Below are positions 1 through 8,164 of a DNA stretch of 64,000 nt, one piece after another (within the stretch, counting starts at the first letter, position 1; every line of letters begins with the position of its first letter). The position numbers and the translations under genes were made by a program. The notes below the pieces were generated by a model. That model was not told the origin of the DNA and did no database searches. It was given only the letters and a program-made list of their open reading frames with translations. The DNA comes from Kitasatospora setae KM-6054 (GTDB taxonomy: Bacteria > Actinomycetota > Actinomycetes > Streptomycetales > Streptomycetaceae): the NCBI RefSeq assembly GCF_000269985.1, contig NC_016109.1, positions 5,332,001 to 5,396,000 on the forward strand, given 5' to 3'.

Positions 1-640
1 GCAGGTTGACCACCTGCGCCTGGATCGACACGTCCAGCGCCGAGACCGGCTCGTCCGCGACGATCAGCTTCGGGCTCAGCGACAGCGCGCGGGCCACGCC
101 GATGCGCTGGCGCTGGCCGCCGGAGAACTCGTGCGGGAAGCGGTTGTAGTGCTCCGGGTTCAGGCCGACCGTCTCCAGCAGCTCCTGGACCCGGCGCTGC
201 ACGCCGCCCTTCGGGTTGATGCCGTTGATCTCCATCGGCGCGCCGATGATCGAGCCGACGGTGTGCCGCGGGTTCAGTGAGGAGTACGGGTCCTGGAAGA
301 TCATCTGGATCTCGGACCGGATCGGCGCGAGCTCCTTGCGGCCGGAGTGCGTGATGTCCTGGCCGGCGTAGCTGATCTTGCCGGCGGTCGGCTCCAGCAG
401 CCGGGTCACCAGCCGGCCGGTGGTCGACTTGCCGCAGCCGGACTCGCCGACCAGGCCCACCGACTCGCCCGGGAAGACGTCCAGGTCCAGGCCGTCGACC
501 GCGTGCACCGCGCCGACCTGGCGCTTGAACAGGAAGCCGTCCATCACCGGGAAGTGCTTCTTCAGACCGGTGAGCGACAGCAGCGGGTCACCGGAACCGA
601 CGGCCGGGACGGTCGGCTTGAGGGTCAGTTCGTTGCTCAT
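1..640 (-). CDS. Oligopeptide ABC transporter ATP-binding protein (DppF/OppF type), 3' end cut by window
   Basis: This is the second nucleotide-binding subunit of a peptide importer, which hydrolyses ATP at the inner face of the membrane. About 213 codons are present; the C-terminus lies beyond the window edge. Visible motifs are Walker A (GESGCGKST) near residue 60, the Q-loop region (IFQDPYSSLNPR), the ABC signature (FSGGQRQRIGVARAL) and Walker B with the D-loop (LIVADEPVSALD). The Q-loop wording DPYSSLNPR is typical of DppF/OppF. The ATG at 640 lies 11 bases after the stop of the upstream DppD-type gene with a GAGGGA ribosome site, so the two are co-transcribed. It is the last visible gene of the five-gene operon that begins at 5739. 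Confidence 0.95.
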   Translation of the reverse strand, partial: MSNELTLKPTVPAVGSGDPLLSLTGLKKHFPVMDGFLFKRQVGAVHAVDGLDLDVFPGESVGLVGESGCGKSTTGRLVTRLLEPTAGKISYAGQDITHSGRKELAPIRSEIQMIFQDPYSSLNPRHTVGSIIGAPMEINGINPKGGVQRRVQELLETVGLNPEHYNRFPHEFSGGQRQRIGVARALSLSPKLIVADEPVSALDVSIQAQVVNL

Positions 641-651
641 GGGAGTCCCTC

Positions 652-1719
652 TCAGCCGAGCCGCGGCTTGATCTGGTCGATGAAGATGTCCTGCCGCTGC
701 ACCTGCTTCAGGTGGCAGGCGGCGGCGTGCCCGGTGGCCGGGGACAGCGGCGGGCGCTCGGAGGTGCAGCCACCGCCGATGACCTCCTCGCGGAAGTCGC
801 AGCGCGGGTTGAACGGGCAGCCGGACGGCAGGTTGATCAGGCTCGGCGGGGTGCCGCGGACCGGCCGCAGCGGGATGTCCACGTCGCCGGTCAGGCTCGG
901 CATCGAGGAGAGCAGGCCCCAGGTGTACGGGTGCTGCGGGGTCTTCAGCACCTCGCGGACGGTGCCGCGCTCCACGGCCCGCCCCGCGTACATCACCATG
1001 ATGTCCTGCGCGGTCCTGGCGACCACGCCCAGGTCGTGGGTGATCAGGATGATCGCGGTGCCCATCTCCTGCTGGAGGTCCTTCAGCAGGTCCAGGATCT
1101 GGGCCTGCACGGTGACGTCCAGCGCGGTGGTCGGCTCGTCCGCGATGACCAGCTTGGGGTCGCAGACCAGCGACATCGCGATCATCGCGCGCTGGCGCAT
1201 GCCGCCGGAGAACTGGTGCGGGTAGTCGTCGACCCGCAGCGTCGGCTGCGGGATGCCGACCCGGGTCAGCATCTCGATCGCCCGGTCCCGGGCCTCCTTC
1301 TTGGAGGCGCCGGTGTGCTTGCGGTAGGTCTCGCCGATCTGCACGCCGATGGTGTGGAACGGCGACAGCGCGGTCAGCGGGTCCTGGAAGATCATCGACA
1401 TCTTCCGGCCGCGGAGCTTCTCCAGCTCCTTGTTGGACGCGCCGACCAGCTCCTGGCCGTCCAGCTTGATCGACCCGGTGATCTCGGTCCGCTCCGGGTT
1501 GTGCAGACCCAGCACGGCCAGGTTGGTCACCGACTTGCCGGAACCGGACTCGCCGACGATGCCGAGCGTGGAGCCCGGGGCGACGTCGAACGAGAGGTTG
1601 TCCACGGCCCGGACCACGCCGTCCTCGGTGCTGAAGCGGACCGAGAGGTCGCGGACTGAGAGGAACGGCGTGCCGCCGCTGCCGGCGGACACCTCCTCGG
1701 GCTTGGCCTGGGTGGTCAT
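652..1719 (-). CDS. Oligopeptide ABC transporter ATP-binding protein (DppD/OppD type)
   Basis: A 355-residue ATPase subunit of the peptide importer. It has Walker A (GESGSGKS) near residue 56, the Q-loop IFQDPLTALSPFHT, the signature FSGGMRQRAMIAMSL, Walker B LVIADEPTTALD and the switch histidine in ILITHDLGVV. The C-terminal oligopeptide-transporter extension is present, with its cysteine pattern around PSGCPFNPRCDF near residue 300; in this family it can bind a 4Fe-4S cluster (family knowledge). The gene follows the permease stop by about 60 bases and is followed after 11 bases by the DppF-type partner. Paired DppD/DppF-like ATPases form a heterodimer in peptide importers. Length is normal for the family. 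Confidence 0.96.
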   Translation of the reverse strand: MTTQAKPEEVSAGSGGTPFLSVRDLSVRFSTEDGVVRAVDNLSFDVAPGSTLGIVGESGSGKSVTNLAVLGLHNPERTEITGSIKLDGQELVGASNKELEKLRGRKMSMIFQDPLTALSPFHTIGVQIGETYRKHTGASKKEARDRAIEMLTRVGIPQPTLRVDDYPHQFSGGMRQRAMIAMSLVCDPKLVIADEPTTALDVTVQAQILDLLKDLQQEMGTAIILITHDLGVVARTAQDIMVMYAGRAVERGTVREVLKTPQHPYTWGLLSSMPSLTGDVDIPLRPVRGTPPSLINLPSGCPFNPRCDFREEVIGGGCTSERPPLSPATGHAAACHLKQVQRQDIFIDQIKPRLG

Positions 1720-1780
1720 GGACTGGGCTCCTCGGTGCGGTACGTGAGGTCGGGACTGCTGGGCGGCCGGGGTGTGGCCG

Positions 1781-2758
1781 TCAGGCCAGACGGATGCGCG
1801 GGTCGATCAGGGCGTAGGCGGCGTCGACGATGATGTTGAAGAAGACGATCAGGGTGGCCGCCACCACGGTGATGCCGACCAGCAGCGAGAGGTCGGAGTC
1901 GCGGAACGAGTGGATCGCCAGCTCGCCGAGACCCTGCAGGCTGAAGGTCGTCTCGGTGATGATGGCGCCGCCGAGCAGCACGCCCAGGTCGATGCCGAAG
2001 ACGGTGACGATGGTGCCCATCGCGCCGCGCCAGGCGTAGCGCATGAACACCGAGCTGCCGGACATGCCCTTGGCCCGGGCGGTCCGCACGTAGTCCTCGG
2101 AGAGCTGCTCGACCATCGAGGAGCGGGTCATGCGGGTGTAGTTCGCGGTCCAGATCAGCGACAGCACGATCCACGGCACCAGCAGGCCGCCGGCCCAGCC
2201 GAGCGGGTCCTCGGTGAACGGGACGTACTTCGGCAGCTCCAGCAGGTTGGTGCTGTAGCAGAGCAGCCAGAGGGCGAGCGGGCCGGCCACGTAGATCTGC
2301 ATCGAGGACGCCAGCAGCGAGGCCGAGCTGGCGATCTTGTCGGTGGCCTTGCCCTGCTTGCGGGCGGCCAGCATGCCGGTGCCGATGCCGAAGACCAGGA
2401 AGATGACGGCGGAGCCGACGGTCAGCGACAGGGTGGTCGGGAAGCGGTCCGCGAGGATGCCGCCGACCAGCTCCTGCTTGGCGAAGGAGTATCCGAAGCA
2501 CGGGGCCGAGCAGTGCACTCCGTTGAAGGTGCCACCGGTGAAGATGGTGCTCAGCCAGTTCCAGAACTGGACCGGCCAGGCCTTGTCGAAGCCCATGTCG
2601 TGCCTGATCAGGGCGAGGTTCTCGGGCGTGCAGGTCTTGCCGCAGTAGAGCCGCGCCGGGTCCGCCGGGATCGCGAAGAACAGCGCGTACGTGATCATCG
2701 AGACGATCAGCAGGATGACGAGAGCGCCGAGGGTTCGGCGGACGAGGAATCGGAGCAT
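1781..2758 (-). CDS. Oligopeptide ABC transporter permease (DppB type)
   Basis: A 325-residue integral membrane subunit. It starts MLRFLVRRTLGALVIL, the usual DppB-family opening helix, and has about six hydrophobic segments. The EAA-type coupling loop is visible as DYVRTARAKGMSGSSVFMRYAWRGA near residues 220-245, which contacts the ATPases. Two cysteines (CGKTC and HCSAPC stretches, residues 39-90) sit in the large external loop after helix 1 and could form a disulfide (inference). It lies downstream of the binding-protein gene, separated from it by 81 bases holding a strong hairpin, and upstream of the two ATPase genes. Confidence 0.95.
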   Translation of the reverse strand: MLRFLVRRTLGALVILLIVSMITYALFFAIPADPARLYCGKTCTPENLALIRHDMGFDKAWPVQFWNWLSTIFTGGTFNGVHCSAPCFGYSFAKQELVGGILADRFPTTLSLTVGSAVIFLVFGIGTGMLAARKQGKATDKIASSASLLASSMQIYVAGPLALWLLCYSTNLLELPKYVPFTEDPLGWAGGLLVPWIVLSLIWTANYTRMTRSSMVEQLSEDYVRTARAKGMSGSSVFMRYAWRGAMGTIVTVFGIDLGVLLGGAIITETTFSLQGLGELAIHSFRDSDLSLLVGITVVAATLIVFFNIIVDAAYALIDPRIRLA

Positions 2759-2780
2759 CGGACGGGCTCTCCTGATCGGG

Positions 2781-2813
2781 GCGGGACACCGGCAGATCGT
2801 GCCGGTGTCCCGC
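2781..2813 (-). terminator. Intercistronic hairpin between binding protein and permease genes
   Basis: A perfect 14-bp inverted repeat (2781-2794 with 2800-2813) with a 5-base loop lies 27 bases after the stop of the binding-protein gene and 22 bases before the next start. There is no U-tract. Inside an operon such a hairpin can act as a partial terminator or protect the upstream mRNA from 3' decay, giving more binding protein than membrane components (inference from other ABC importers). Confidence 0.7.
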
Positions 2814-2839
2814 CGTGAGCTACTGCTCGGTGACGACTA

Positions 2840-4606
2840 CTACTTGACGTAGATGTTGAGCGGGGACTGCAGGCCGGCCAGGGTGTCGAACTTGACGCCG
2901 CCCAGGCCCGAGCCGTAGAGGCTCAGCGAGCGCTGGTACACGTCCGGGATCGAGACGGCCTTGTCCTGCAGCTTCTTGTCGATCGCGGCCCACGCCTTGC
3001 CCTGCTCGACCGGGTCGGCGACCTTCTGCGCGGCGTCGATCGCCGCGTTGATCTCCGGGTCGTTCAGGTGCGCGTAGTTGGACGCGCCGTCCGCGATGGC
3101 GCGGCCGTCCCAGACCGGCTGCAGCGAGGTGTAACCGGTCGGCCAGTCGGCGCCCCAGCCGCCCCAGTACAGGTCGTACTCGTTGTTGACCTGGCCGATC
3201 GCGTCGTAGTAGGTCTTCGCGTCCAGCGGCTTCGGGACGAACTTGAAGCCGGCCTTCTCCAGCGCGTCGCGGATGGCCTCGGTGACCTTCTGCTGCAGCG
3301 GGGTGTTGTTGTACGCGTAGACGATGCTGGTGCCCACGGCGTTGGCCTGGGTCAGCAGCGCCTTGGCGGCCTCCGGGTCGCCCTGCGGCTTCTTCAGGAT
3401 GCCGTACGGGTCGTAGGACTCGTAGCCGAGGACGGTCGGGCTCATGTACGCGGTGGCGTAGTCACCGTAGGAGGTGCCGCCCTGCAGCTGGCGGGTCTGC
3501 TGGTGCGGGAAGGCCTTGATCAGGGCCTCGCGGACCTTCTGGTCCTTCACCCGGGTGTTGTTGATGTAGTAGTAGTCGACGTACGGGGTCAGGCCCTCGA
3601 GGGTGCGGGGCTTGAGCTTCTCGTCGGCCTTGACCTGGTCGATGAAGGTCGGGTGGACCTGGTTGTGGAACGAGAAGGTGTTCTTGTCGTCGCCGTTGTC
3701 CGCCATGAAGCGCTCGGTGGACTGCTGCGCCTGGACGCCGAACGCCATGTGCCACTTGTCCGGGTACGCGTTCCGGATCGGGTCGGTGGCCGGGTCCCAG
3801 TTGGGGTTGCGCTCCAGGTCCAGCGAGCGGTCGGTGACGTGCTCGGTGATCTGGTACGGGCCCGAGGAGAACGGCTTCTTGTCGTACTCCTCCTTGGTGT
3901 CGTGCGCCTGCGGCACGATGCCGTAACCGGTCATCGCCAGCGTGAAGTTGGCGTCGGTGTGGGCCTCGGGGAAGGTGATGACGACGGTCTTGTCGTCCGG
4001 GGTCTGGATCGCGTCCAGGTGCTTGCCGCCGTACGGGCCCTCGTAGGCCGAGCGGTAGTCGGAGCCGGAGAGCCAGCCCTGGATGTAGGTCGGGCCGGAC
4101 TTGATGAACGAGGCGTAGGTGCGCTCGATCGAGTACTTGACGTCGGCCGAGGTGATCGGCGAGCCGTCCTGCCACTTCACGCCGTCCTTCAGCGTGAACT
4201 TCCAGGTCTTGCCGCCGTCGGTGGTGGTGCCGGTGTCGGTGGCGAGGTCGCCGACCAGCTTCTGCGAGCCGTCCTCGGAGGTCTTGTAACCCGTCAGCTG
4301 GCGGGTGAAGAGCAGCGAGACCTCGGCGTTGTAGTTCATGTAGATCTGGGCCGGGTCGAGGTGCGAGAAGTCGTCGCGGTCGATCATGTTGACCGTGCCG
4401 CCCTTCTTCGCACCCGGCTCGGCGGCGGCCGGGCCCTTCGAGTCCGCGGCGGTGCCGACGGAGATCGAGGTGGTCTTCACGGGGGCCTTGCTGGCGCCGG
4501 CCTTGCTGCCGTCGCTGTTGCTGTGGCCGCTGGAGCACGCCGTGGTGACGGCCAGGGCCCCGGCCACGAGAATGGCGGCCGCGAGCCGCGTCTTGCGAGA
4601 GCTCAT
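2840..4606 (-). CDS. Oligopeptide-binding lipoprotein of ABC importer (SBP family 5)
   Basis: A 588-residue extracellular solute-binding protein. The N-terminus MSSRKTRLAAAILVAGALAV followed by TTAC is a lipoprotein signal, with Cys at about residue 26. The mature part shows family-5 landmarks: GGTVNMIDRDDFSHLDP, KDGVKWQDGSPITSADVKYS, and a C-terminal WGGWGADWPTGYTSLQPVWD. ATG 4606 is preferred over ATG 4612 because AGG of the AGGCAGG ribosome site is then 6 bases away; a much longer in-frame extension upstream is low-complexity and lacks support. It is the second gene of the operon, 89 bases after the permease at 4696-5739. The order permease, lipoprotein, permease, ATPase, ATPase is that known for S. 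coelicolor bldK; orthology to BldKB is not established by this alone. Confidence 0.94.
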   Translation of the reverse strand: MSSRKTRLAAAILVAGALAVTTACSSGHSNSDGSKAGASKAPVKTTSISVGTAADSKGPAAAEPGAKKGGTVNMIDRDDFSHLDPAQIYMNYNAEVSLLFTRQLTGYKTSEDGSQKLVGDLATDTGTTTDGGKTWKFTLKDGVKWQDGSPITSADVKYSIERTYASFIKSGPTYIQGWLSGSDYRSAYEGPYGGKHLDAIQTPDDKTVVITFPEAHTDANFTLAMTGYGIVPQAHDTKEEYDKKPFSSGPYQITEHVTDRSLDLERNPNWDPATDPIRNAYPDKWHMAFGVQAQQSTERFMADNGDDKNTFSFHNQVHPTFIDQVKADEKLKPRTLEGLTPYVDYYYINNTRVKDQKVREALIKAFPHQQTRQLQGGTSYGDYATAYMSPTVLGYESYDPYGILKKPQGDPEAAKALLTQANAVGTSIVYAYNNTPLQQKVTEAIRDALEKAGFKFVPKPLDAKTYYDAIGQVNNEYDLYWGGWGADWPTGYTSLQPVWDGRAIADGASNYAHLNDPEINAAIDAAQKVADPVEQGKAWAAIDKKLQDKAVSIPDVYQRSLSLYGSGLGGVKFDTLAGLQSPLNIYVK

Positions 4607-4695
4607 CTTCATCCTGCCTGGGATAGTTGTGCGGAAATCTTCGTGGGTGTGCCCGGGGCCTGGCGTACCCGTCCCCCCGGAGTCTTGAGGGCCTG

Positions 4696-5739
4696 TCAGC
4701 GGTTGGTCTTCGGGTCGAACGCGTCCCGGACCGAGTCGCCGAGCAGGTTGAAGGCCAGGACGAACAGCACCATGGCGAGGCCCGGGAAGAGCAGGAAGGT
4801 GACGTCGGTCCGGAGGAAGCCCGAGGCGTCGGCGATCATGCGGCCCCAGTCCGGGGTCGGCTCGGAGACGCCCACGCCCAGGTAGGAGAGGCCCGCCTCG
4901 GCGGTCACGAAGGCCGGCAGCGCGAGGGTGGACTGCACCAGGATCGGGGTCCACAGGTTGGGCAGGATCTCCTTGAAGATGATCCGCAGCGGGGAGGCGC
5001 CGGTGACCTTGGCGGCCTCGATGAACTCGCGCTCGCGCAGCGACAGCGACACGCCGCGCAGGATGCGGGCCAGGCCCATCCAGCCGAGCAGCGACAGCAC
5101 CAGGGTGACCGCGACGAACGGCAGCCAGTCCGGGTTCTTCTCGTTCGGGCTGACCAGCAGGCTGGTGACCACCGGCATGCAGGCGATCAGGAAGATCTGC
5201 GACGGGAACGACATCAGGACGTCGATCACCCGGCCGATGAAGTAGTCGACCTTGCCGCCGAGGTAGCCGGCCGCGATGCCCAGCGCGACACCGATCACGG
5301 TGGTCAGCAGCGAGGTGGCGACGGCGATGATCAGCGAGGTGCGGATGCCGTAGATCAGCAGGGTGAAGACGTCACGGCCGAGGCCGGGCTCCAGGCCGAA
5401 CCAGAAGTCCCCGCTCATGCCGCCGTTCGGACCGGTCGGCAGGCCCGAGTCGGTCAGCAGGCTGACGTCCTCCTGGCCGTAGTGGGTCTCCGGGTCCTTC
5501 CCGTACAGCATGGAGATGAGCGGGGCGAAGAGCGCCAGCGCGACGAAGAACAGCACCACGCACGCGCTCACCACGCCGGTGCGGTCACGGAGGAAGCGGC
5601 GCCACATGAGCTTCCCGGGCGAGAGGCCGCGGAAGCCCGGATCGGCGGGCGTGTCGGCCTTGGCGTTGTCCGCGAGGTCCGACGTCGACCCGGGACGGGA
5701 GGTGTTCCCGTCCGTCGTGGCCCCAGTAGGCGTCGTCAT
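4696..5739 (-). CDS. Oligopeptide ABC transporter permease (DppC type), first gene of operon
   Basis: A 347-residue permease. An N-terminal soluble stretch of about 55 residues precedes the first helix (TGVVSACVVLFFVALALFAP), which is usual for DppC-type subunits. The cytoplasmic coupling loop reads LREREFIEAAKVTGASPLRIIFKEILPNL, and ADASGFL with a final hydrophobic helix (LFVLAFNLLGDSVRD-AFDPK) ends the protein as in the family. ATG 5739 has GGGAG 10 bases upstream; the reading frame stays open further upstream but without a good start. It leads the transcription unit, which probably begins at the promoter proposed at 5801-5829. Confidence 0.94.
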   Translation of the reverse strand: MTTPTGATTDGNTSRPGSTSDLADNAKADTPADPGFRGLSPGKLMWRRFLRDRTGVVSACVVLFFVALALFAPLISMLYGKDPETHYGQEDVSLLTDSGLPTGPNGGMSGDFWFGLEPGLGRDVFTLLIYGIRTSLIIAVATSLLTTVIGVALGIAAGYLGGKVDYFIGRVIDVLMSFPSQIFLIACMPVVTSLLVSPNEKNPDWLPFVAVTLVLSLLGWMGLARILRGVSLSLREREFIEAAKVTGASPLRIIFKEILPNLWTPILVQSTLALPAFVTAEAGLSYLGVGVSEPTPDWGRMIADASGFLRTDVTFLLFPGLAMVLFVLAFNLLGDSVRDAFDPKTNR

Positions 5740-5800
5740 GGTGCTAAAGCTCCCGACCGTGGTCCGTGCAGAAGCAAGGAGTAAGAACTTGGATGAATGG

Positions 5801-5829
5801 ACTCTTGCAAGTCGTTTATCGAACGTCAA
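5801..5829 (-). promoter_or_regulatory. Candidate promoter of the peptide importer operon
   Basis: On the minus strand TTGACG (5829-5824) and AAGAGT (5806-5801) are separated by exactly 17 bases, matching vegetative sigma (HrdB) spacing. A start near 5795 would leave a leader of about 55 bases before ATG 5739. The -10 box is imperfect. Confidence 0.45.
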
Positions 5830-6086
5830 GAGTTCCCCAGTTGTCGATGGCGCATTTCCTCCTTCGTGCTGGAATGTCAACCACTTCGTAGTTCTCGGAC
5901 TCTTGACATCGACCGACCGAGACGGTCAAAAGCGGACATACTTGAGCAACCTGCGTTCACCTGTCCGTAACGATGCACGGTCGGCTCCGCTATCAGGACG
6001 CCCGTCTCCGAACCCCGTCCGGATGACGCGCGTAGAGTCGATGTCCGTTTTGATGCCATTCACCGCAATTGGTCGGTGCAATTGAG

Positions 6087-6103
6087 TGTCCGATAATCGG
6101 ACA
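6087..6103. promoter_or_regulatory. Perfect 17-bp dyad (candidate operator)
   Basis: TGTCCGATAATCGGACA is a perfect palindrome of two 8-base arms around one central base. The single-base centre makes a stable RNA hairpin unlikely and a dimeric DNA-binding protein likely. It lies about 350 bases upstream of the importer start and 140 bases behind the orphan binding protein. Related TGTCCG half-sites occur nearby (around 5959 and 6040). Confidence 0.5.
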
Positions 6104-6191
6104 TCGCTGTTTTGGGGCGTGCGAAGGCGAATTCACGGGTAGGTGTGACCCAATTCGGGTGGCGCGCGGTGCGTCGCCCGACTGGCATTTT

Positions 6192-6232
6192 CCCGCCATT
6201 GGCGGGACCTCGCCGCGGCGTTACCGCCGCGG
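6192..6232 (-). terminator. Tandem hairpin terminator of the orphan binding protein gene
   Basis: Reading on the minus strand from the stop at 6245, an 8-bp GC hairpin (6213-6220 with 6225-6232, loop 4) is followed by a 6-bp hairpin (6192-6197 with 6201-6206, loop 3) and then AAAA. Double hairpins without a U-tract are common terminators in this group. Confidence 0.6.
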
Positions 6233-6244
6233 TTGTTCAATCCG

Positions 6245-7978
6245 TTACTTCGTCAGGCCGATGTTCTCGTAGACGACATCCCCGAGGCCGGTGGCGCCGA
6301 GGTTGGCCAGTTCCTTGCGCACCCCGTAGATGGCCGGCCGCTGGTACAGCGGGACCAGTCCGGCGACCTGCCAGGCCTCGGTGTCGGCCCGGTTGAGCGC
6401 CGCCGTCTCCTCGTCCACGCTCTCGGCCTTGGCCGCGTCCGCCATCGCCCGGTCGAGCGCCTTGCTGCCCACCTGGGCCCAGTTGGAGCCGGAGTTCTGC
6501 TGGAAGGTGCTGATCGAGTTGGAGACCGGGAAGGGCGTGCCGAGCAGCGAGAACGAGGTCAGGTCGAAGTCGTGCTTGTAGATGTAGCCGTCGAAGAACT
6601 CGCCGGCCGGCACGGTCTGGACCTGGACGGTCACCCCGACCGCGGCGAGCATCCGGGTGACCTCCTCGCTCTCGTTGGCCGCCAGGTTGTTCGCGGCCGG
6701 CGCCACGTAGCGCAGCACCAGCTCCTTGCCGTCCTTGGCGCGGACGCCGTTCGGGCCCGGCTTCCAGCCCAGCGCGTCGAGGGCGGTCTTCGCGGCGGCC
6801 GGGTCGAAGCGGCTCAGGCCGTTCGAGTTGTCCTGGTAGCCGTGCTGGGACGGCACCAGGAAGTGGTTGTTCATCGGCACGTACGGCCAGTCCAGGCCGG
6901 CCAGGTCGGTGCGGGTGATCTCGGCCCGGTCGATCGCCTGGATCAGCGCCTGGCGCAGCTTCGCCTCGGTCAGCAGCGGGCTCTGGCCGTTGAGCACCAG
7001 GTGCCGCAGGTTGGGGCCGCCGGCCTTGCGGACCTCGCCGCCCGCGGTCGACCGGATCAGCTGGTAGCCCTCGGTGTTGGGGCCGTTGTTGTAGAAGTCG
7101 ATCTCGCCCTTGGCGAAGGCCTGCGGCATCGCGCCGGTGTCGTACGCCTTGAAGACGATCTTGTCGAGCAGCGGCTTGTCACCCCACCAGCCCGGGTCGG
7201 CGACCGCGGTGACGGTGCGCGCCTTCGGGTCCAGCGAGCCGACCTTGAAGGGGCCCGCGGTGACCGGGATCCGGTTCTTGAAGGAGGTGTTGAACAGCTC
7301 GGGGGAGGAGATGTACTGCCCCGGCAGCAGTGGGGCGTTGCCGGCGTTGTTGAACATCGCCTGCCACTCCGAGTACGGCTCCTTGAAGGTCATCACGGCC
7401 TGGAAGTCGTCCTGGCCGCGGACCACGCTCTCCACCTGGTCGAAGCCGTTGGTGGTGGCGGTCTTGAAGTCGGTGTTCAGGTTGCCCAGCGCCTGCCAGT
7501 TGGCCTGCAGGTCGCGCCAGGTGATCGGGGTGCCGTCGGACCAGTGGGCCTTCGGGTTGAGCGTCCACACCACGACCTGCCTGCCCTGCCGCAGCTCGCT
7601 CTTCACGTCGGTCAGGTACGCCGGGTTGGGCGTCTGCACGCCGCCCGCGTCGGACCGCCAGAAGGTCGGCAGGAACGCCTTGATCACGTCGTTGGTGGAC
7701 ACCTCGGAGCCGTCCGCCTGGACCGGGTTCCACTGGCTGGAGTACTGGTCGATCGCCCAGGTCAGGGTGCCGCCCTGGCGCAGCGCGGAACGCGGCTGGG
7801 CGTTCATCTCCTGCTGGGTCATCCGCGGCGCGTCGCCACCCGCCGCGGCCGCCGCTCCCGCCGGGCCGCGATCGGCGGAGCCCGAGGTGGAGCTGCACGA
7901 GCACAGCGCGAGGGACAGCGCCGCCACCGTGGCGGTCAGGGCGAGCGGGAGGAAGCGGGGTCTCGGCACGCGGCACAT
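6245..7978 (-). CDS. Orphan peptide-type ABC substrate-binding lipoprotein (SBP family 5)
   Basis: A 577-residue binding protein. The signal MCRVPRPRFLPLALTATVAA-LSLALCSCSS contains a lipobox ending LCSC near residue 28. The mature part carries family-5 features: LRQGGTLTWAIDQYSSQWNP, LNPKAHWSDGTPITWRDLQANW, and EIDFYNNGPNTEGYQL. No permease or ATPase genes of its own are adjacent; the complete peptide importer lies downstream on the same strand after a 505-base gap. It may serve that importer as a second receptor or act with a distant transporter (inference). The ATG at 7978 is followed directly by the signal sequence, which fixes the start. Confidence 0.9.
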   Translation of the reverse strand: MCRVPRPRFLPLALTATVAALSLALCSCSSTSGSADRGPAGAAAAAGGDAPRMTQQEMNAQPRSALRQGGTLTWAIDQYSSQWNPVQADGSEVSTNDVIKAFLPTFWRSDAGGVQTPNPAYLTDVKSELRQGRQVVVWTLNPKAHWSDGTPITWRDLQANWQALGNLNTDFKTATTNGFDQVESVVRGQDDFQAVMTFKEPYSEWQAMFNNAGNAPLLPGQYISSPELFNTSFKNRIPVTAGPFKVGSLDPKARTVTAVADPGWWGDKPLLDKIVFKAYDTGAMPQAFAKGEIDFYNNGPNTEGYQLIRSTAGGEVRKAGGPNLRHLVLNGQSPLLTEAKLRQALIQAIDRAEITRTDLAGLDWPYVPMNNHFLVPSQHGYQDNSNGLSRFDPAAAKTALDALGWKPGPNGVRAKDGKELVLRYVAPAANNLAANESEEVTRMLAAVGVTVQVQTVPAGEFFDGYIYKHDFDLTSFSLLGTPFPVSNSISTFQQNSGSNWAQVGSKALDRAMADAAKAESVDEETAALNRADTEAWQVAGLVPLYQRPAIYGVRKELANLGATGLGDVVYENIGLTK

Positions 7979-8102
7979 CTTGCGTACCGGTGAACTGACT
8001 TGTCGACCTGCGGCGGATCAAGTCTTGGTAACGCGACGTGGCCGCCCGGTTGCGGCGTCCGATTGATCCCGTTCCGCGACGCCATTGGCGAGTATTCGCC
8101 AA

Positions 8103-8147
8103 CGGGCCCGACCGGGAACGCCCACGTGGGCGCCCCGGTCGGGCCCG
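8103..8147 (-). terminator. Strong hairpin terminator
   Basis: A perfect 13-bp inverted repeat (8103-8115 with 8135-8147) encloses a second 12-base palindrome, GCCCACGTGGGC. It starts 18 bases after the stop of the gene at 8165-10477 and probably ends that transcript. Confidence 0.75.
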
Positions 8148-8164
8148 CGGAGCCGGACGGGCCG

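Larger units (their letters stand above)
5740..6244. other. Gene-free upstream region of the peptide importer operon
   Basis: About 505 bases without a convincing gene and visibly richer in A+T than its surroundings. It holds a tandem hairpin terminator for the orphan binding protein (6192-6232), a perfect 17-bp dyad (6087-6103), and a likely promoter for the importer (5801-5829). A second minus-strand TTGACC-17-TCAAGA pair sits near 5907-5935. A nine-codon minus-strand reading frame with AAGGAGG just upstream lies near 5820-5850, but spacing is too short to trust. Confidence 0.7.

Noticed and set aside
2840..4954. A 704-residue version of the binding protein starting at 4954
   Set aside because: The extra residues are Arg/Pro/Gly-rich shadow sequence overlapping the upstream permease gene; the lipoprotein signal begins at 4606.
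5820..5850. Nine-codon upstream peptide before the importer operon
   Set aside because: AAGGAGG is only two bases from the ATG, and the frame would be outside the transcript from the best promoter.
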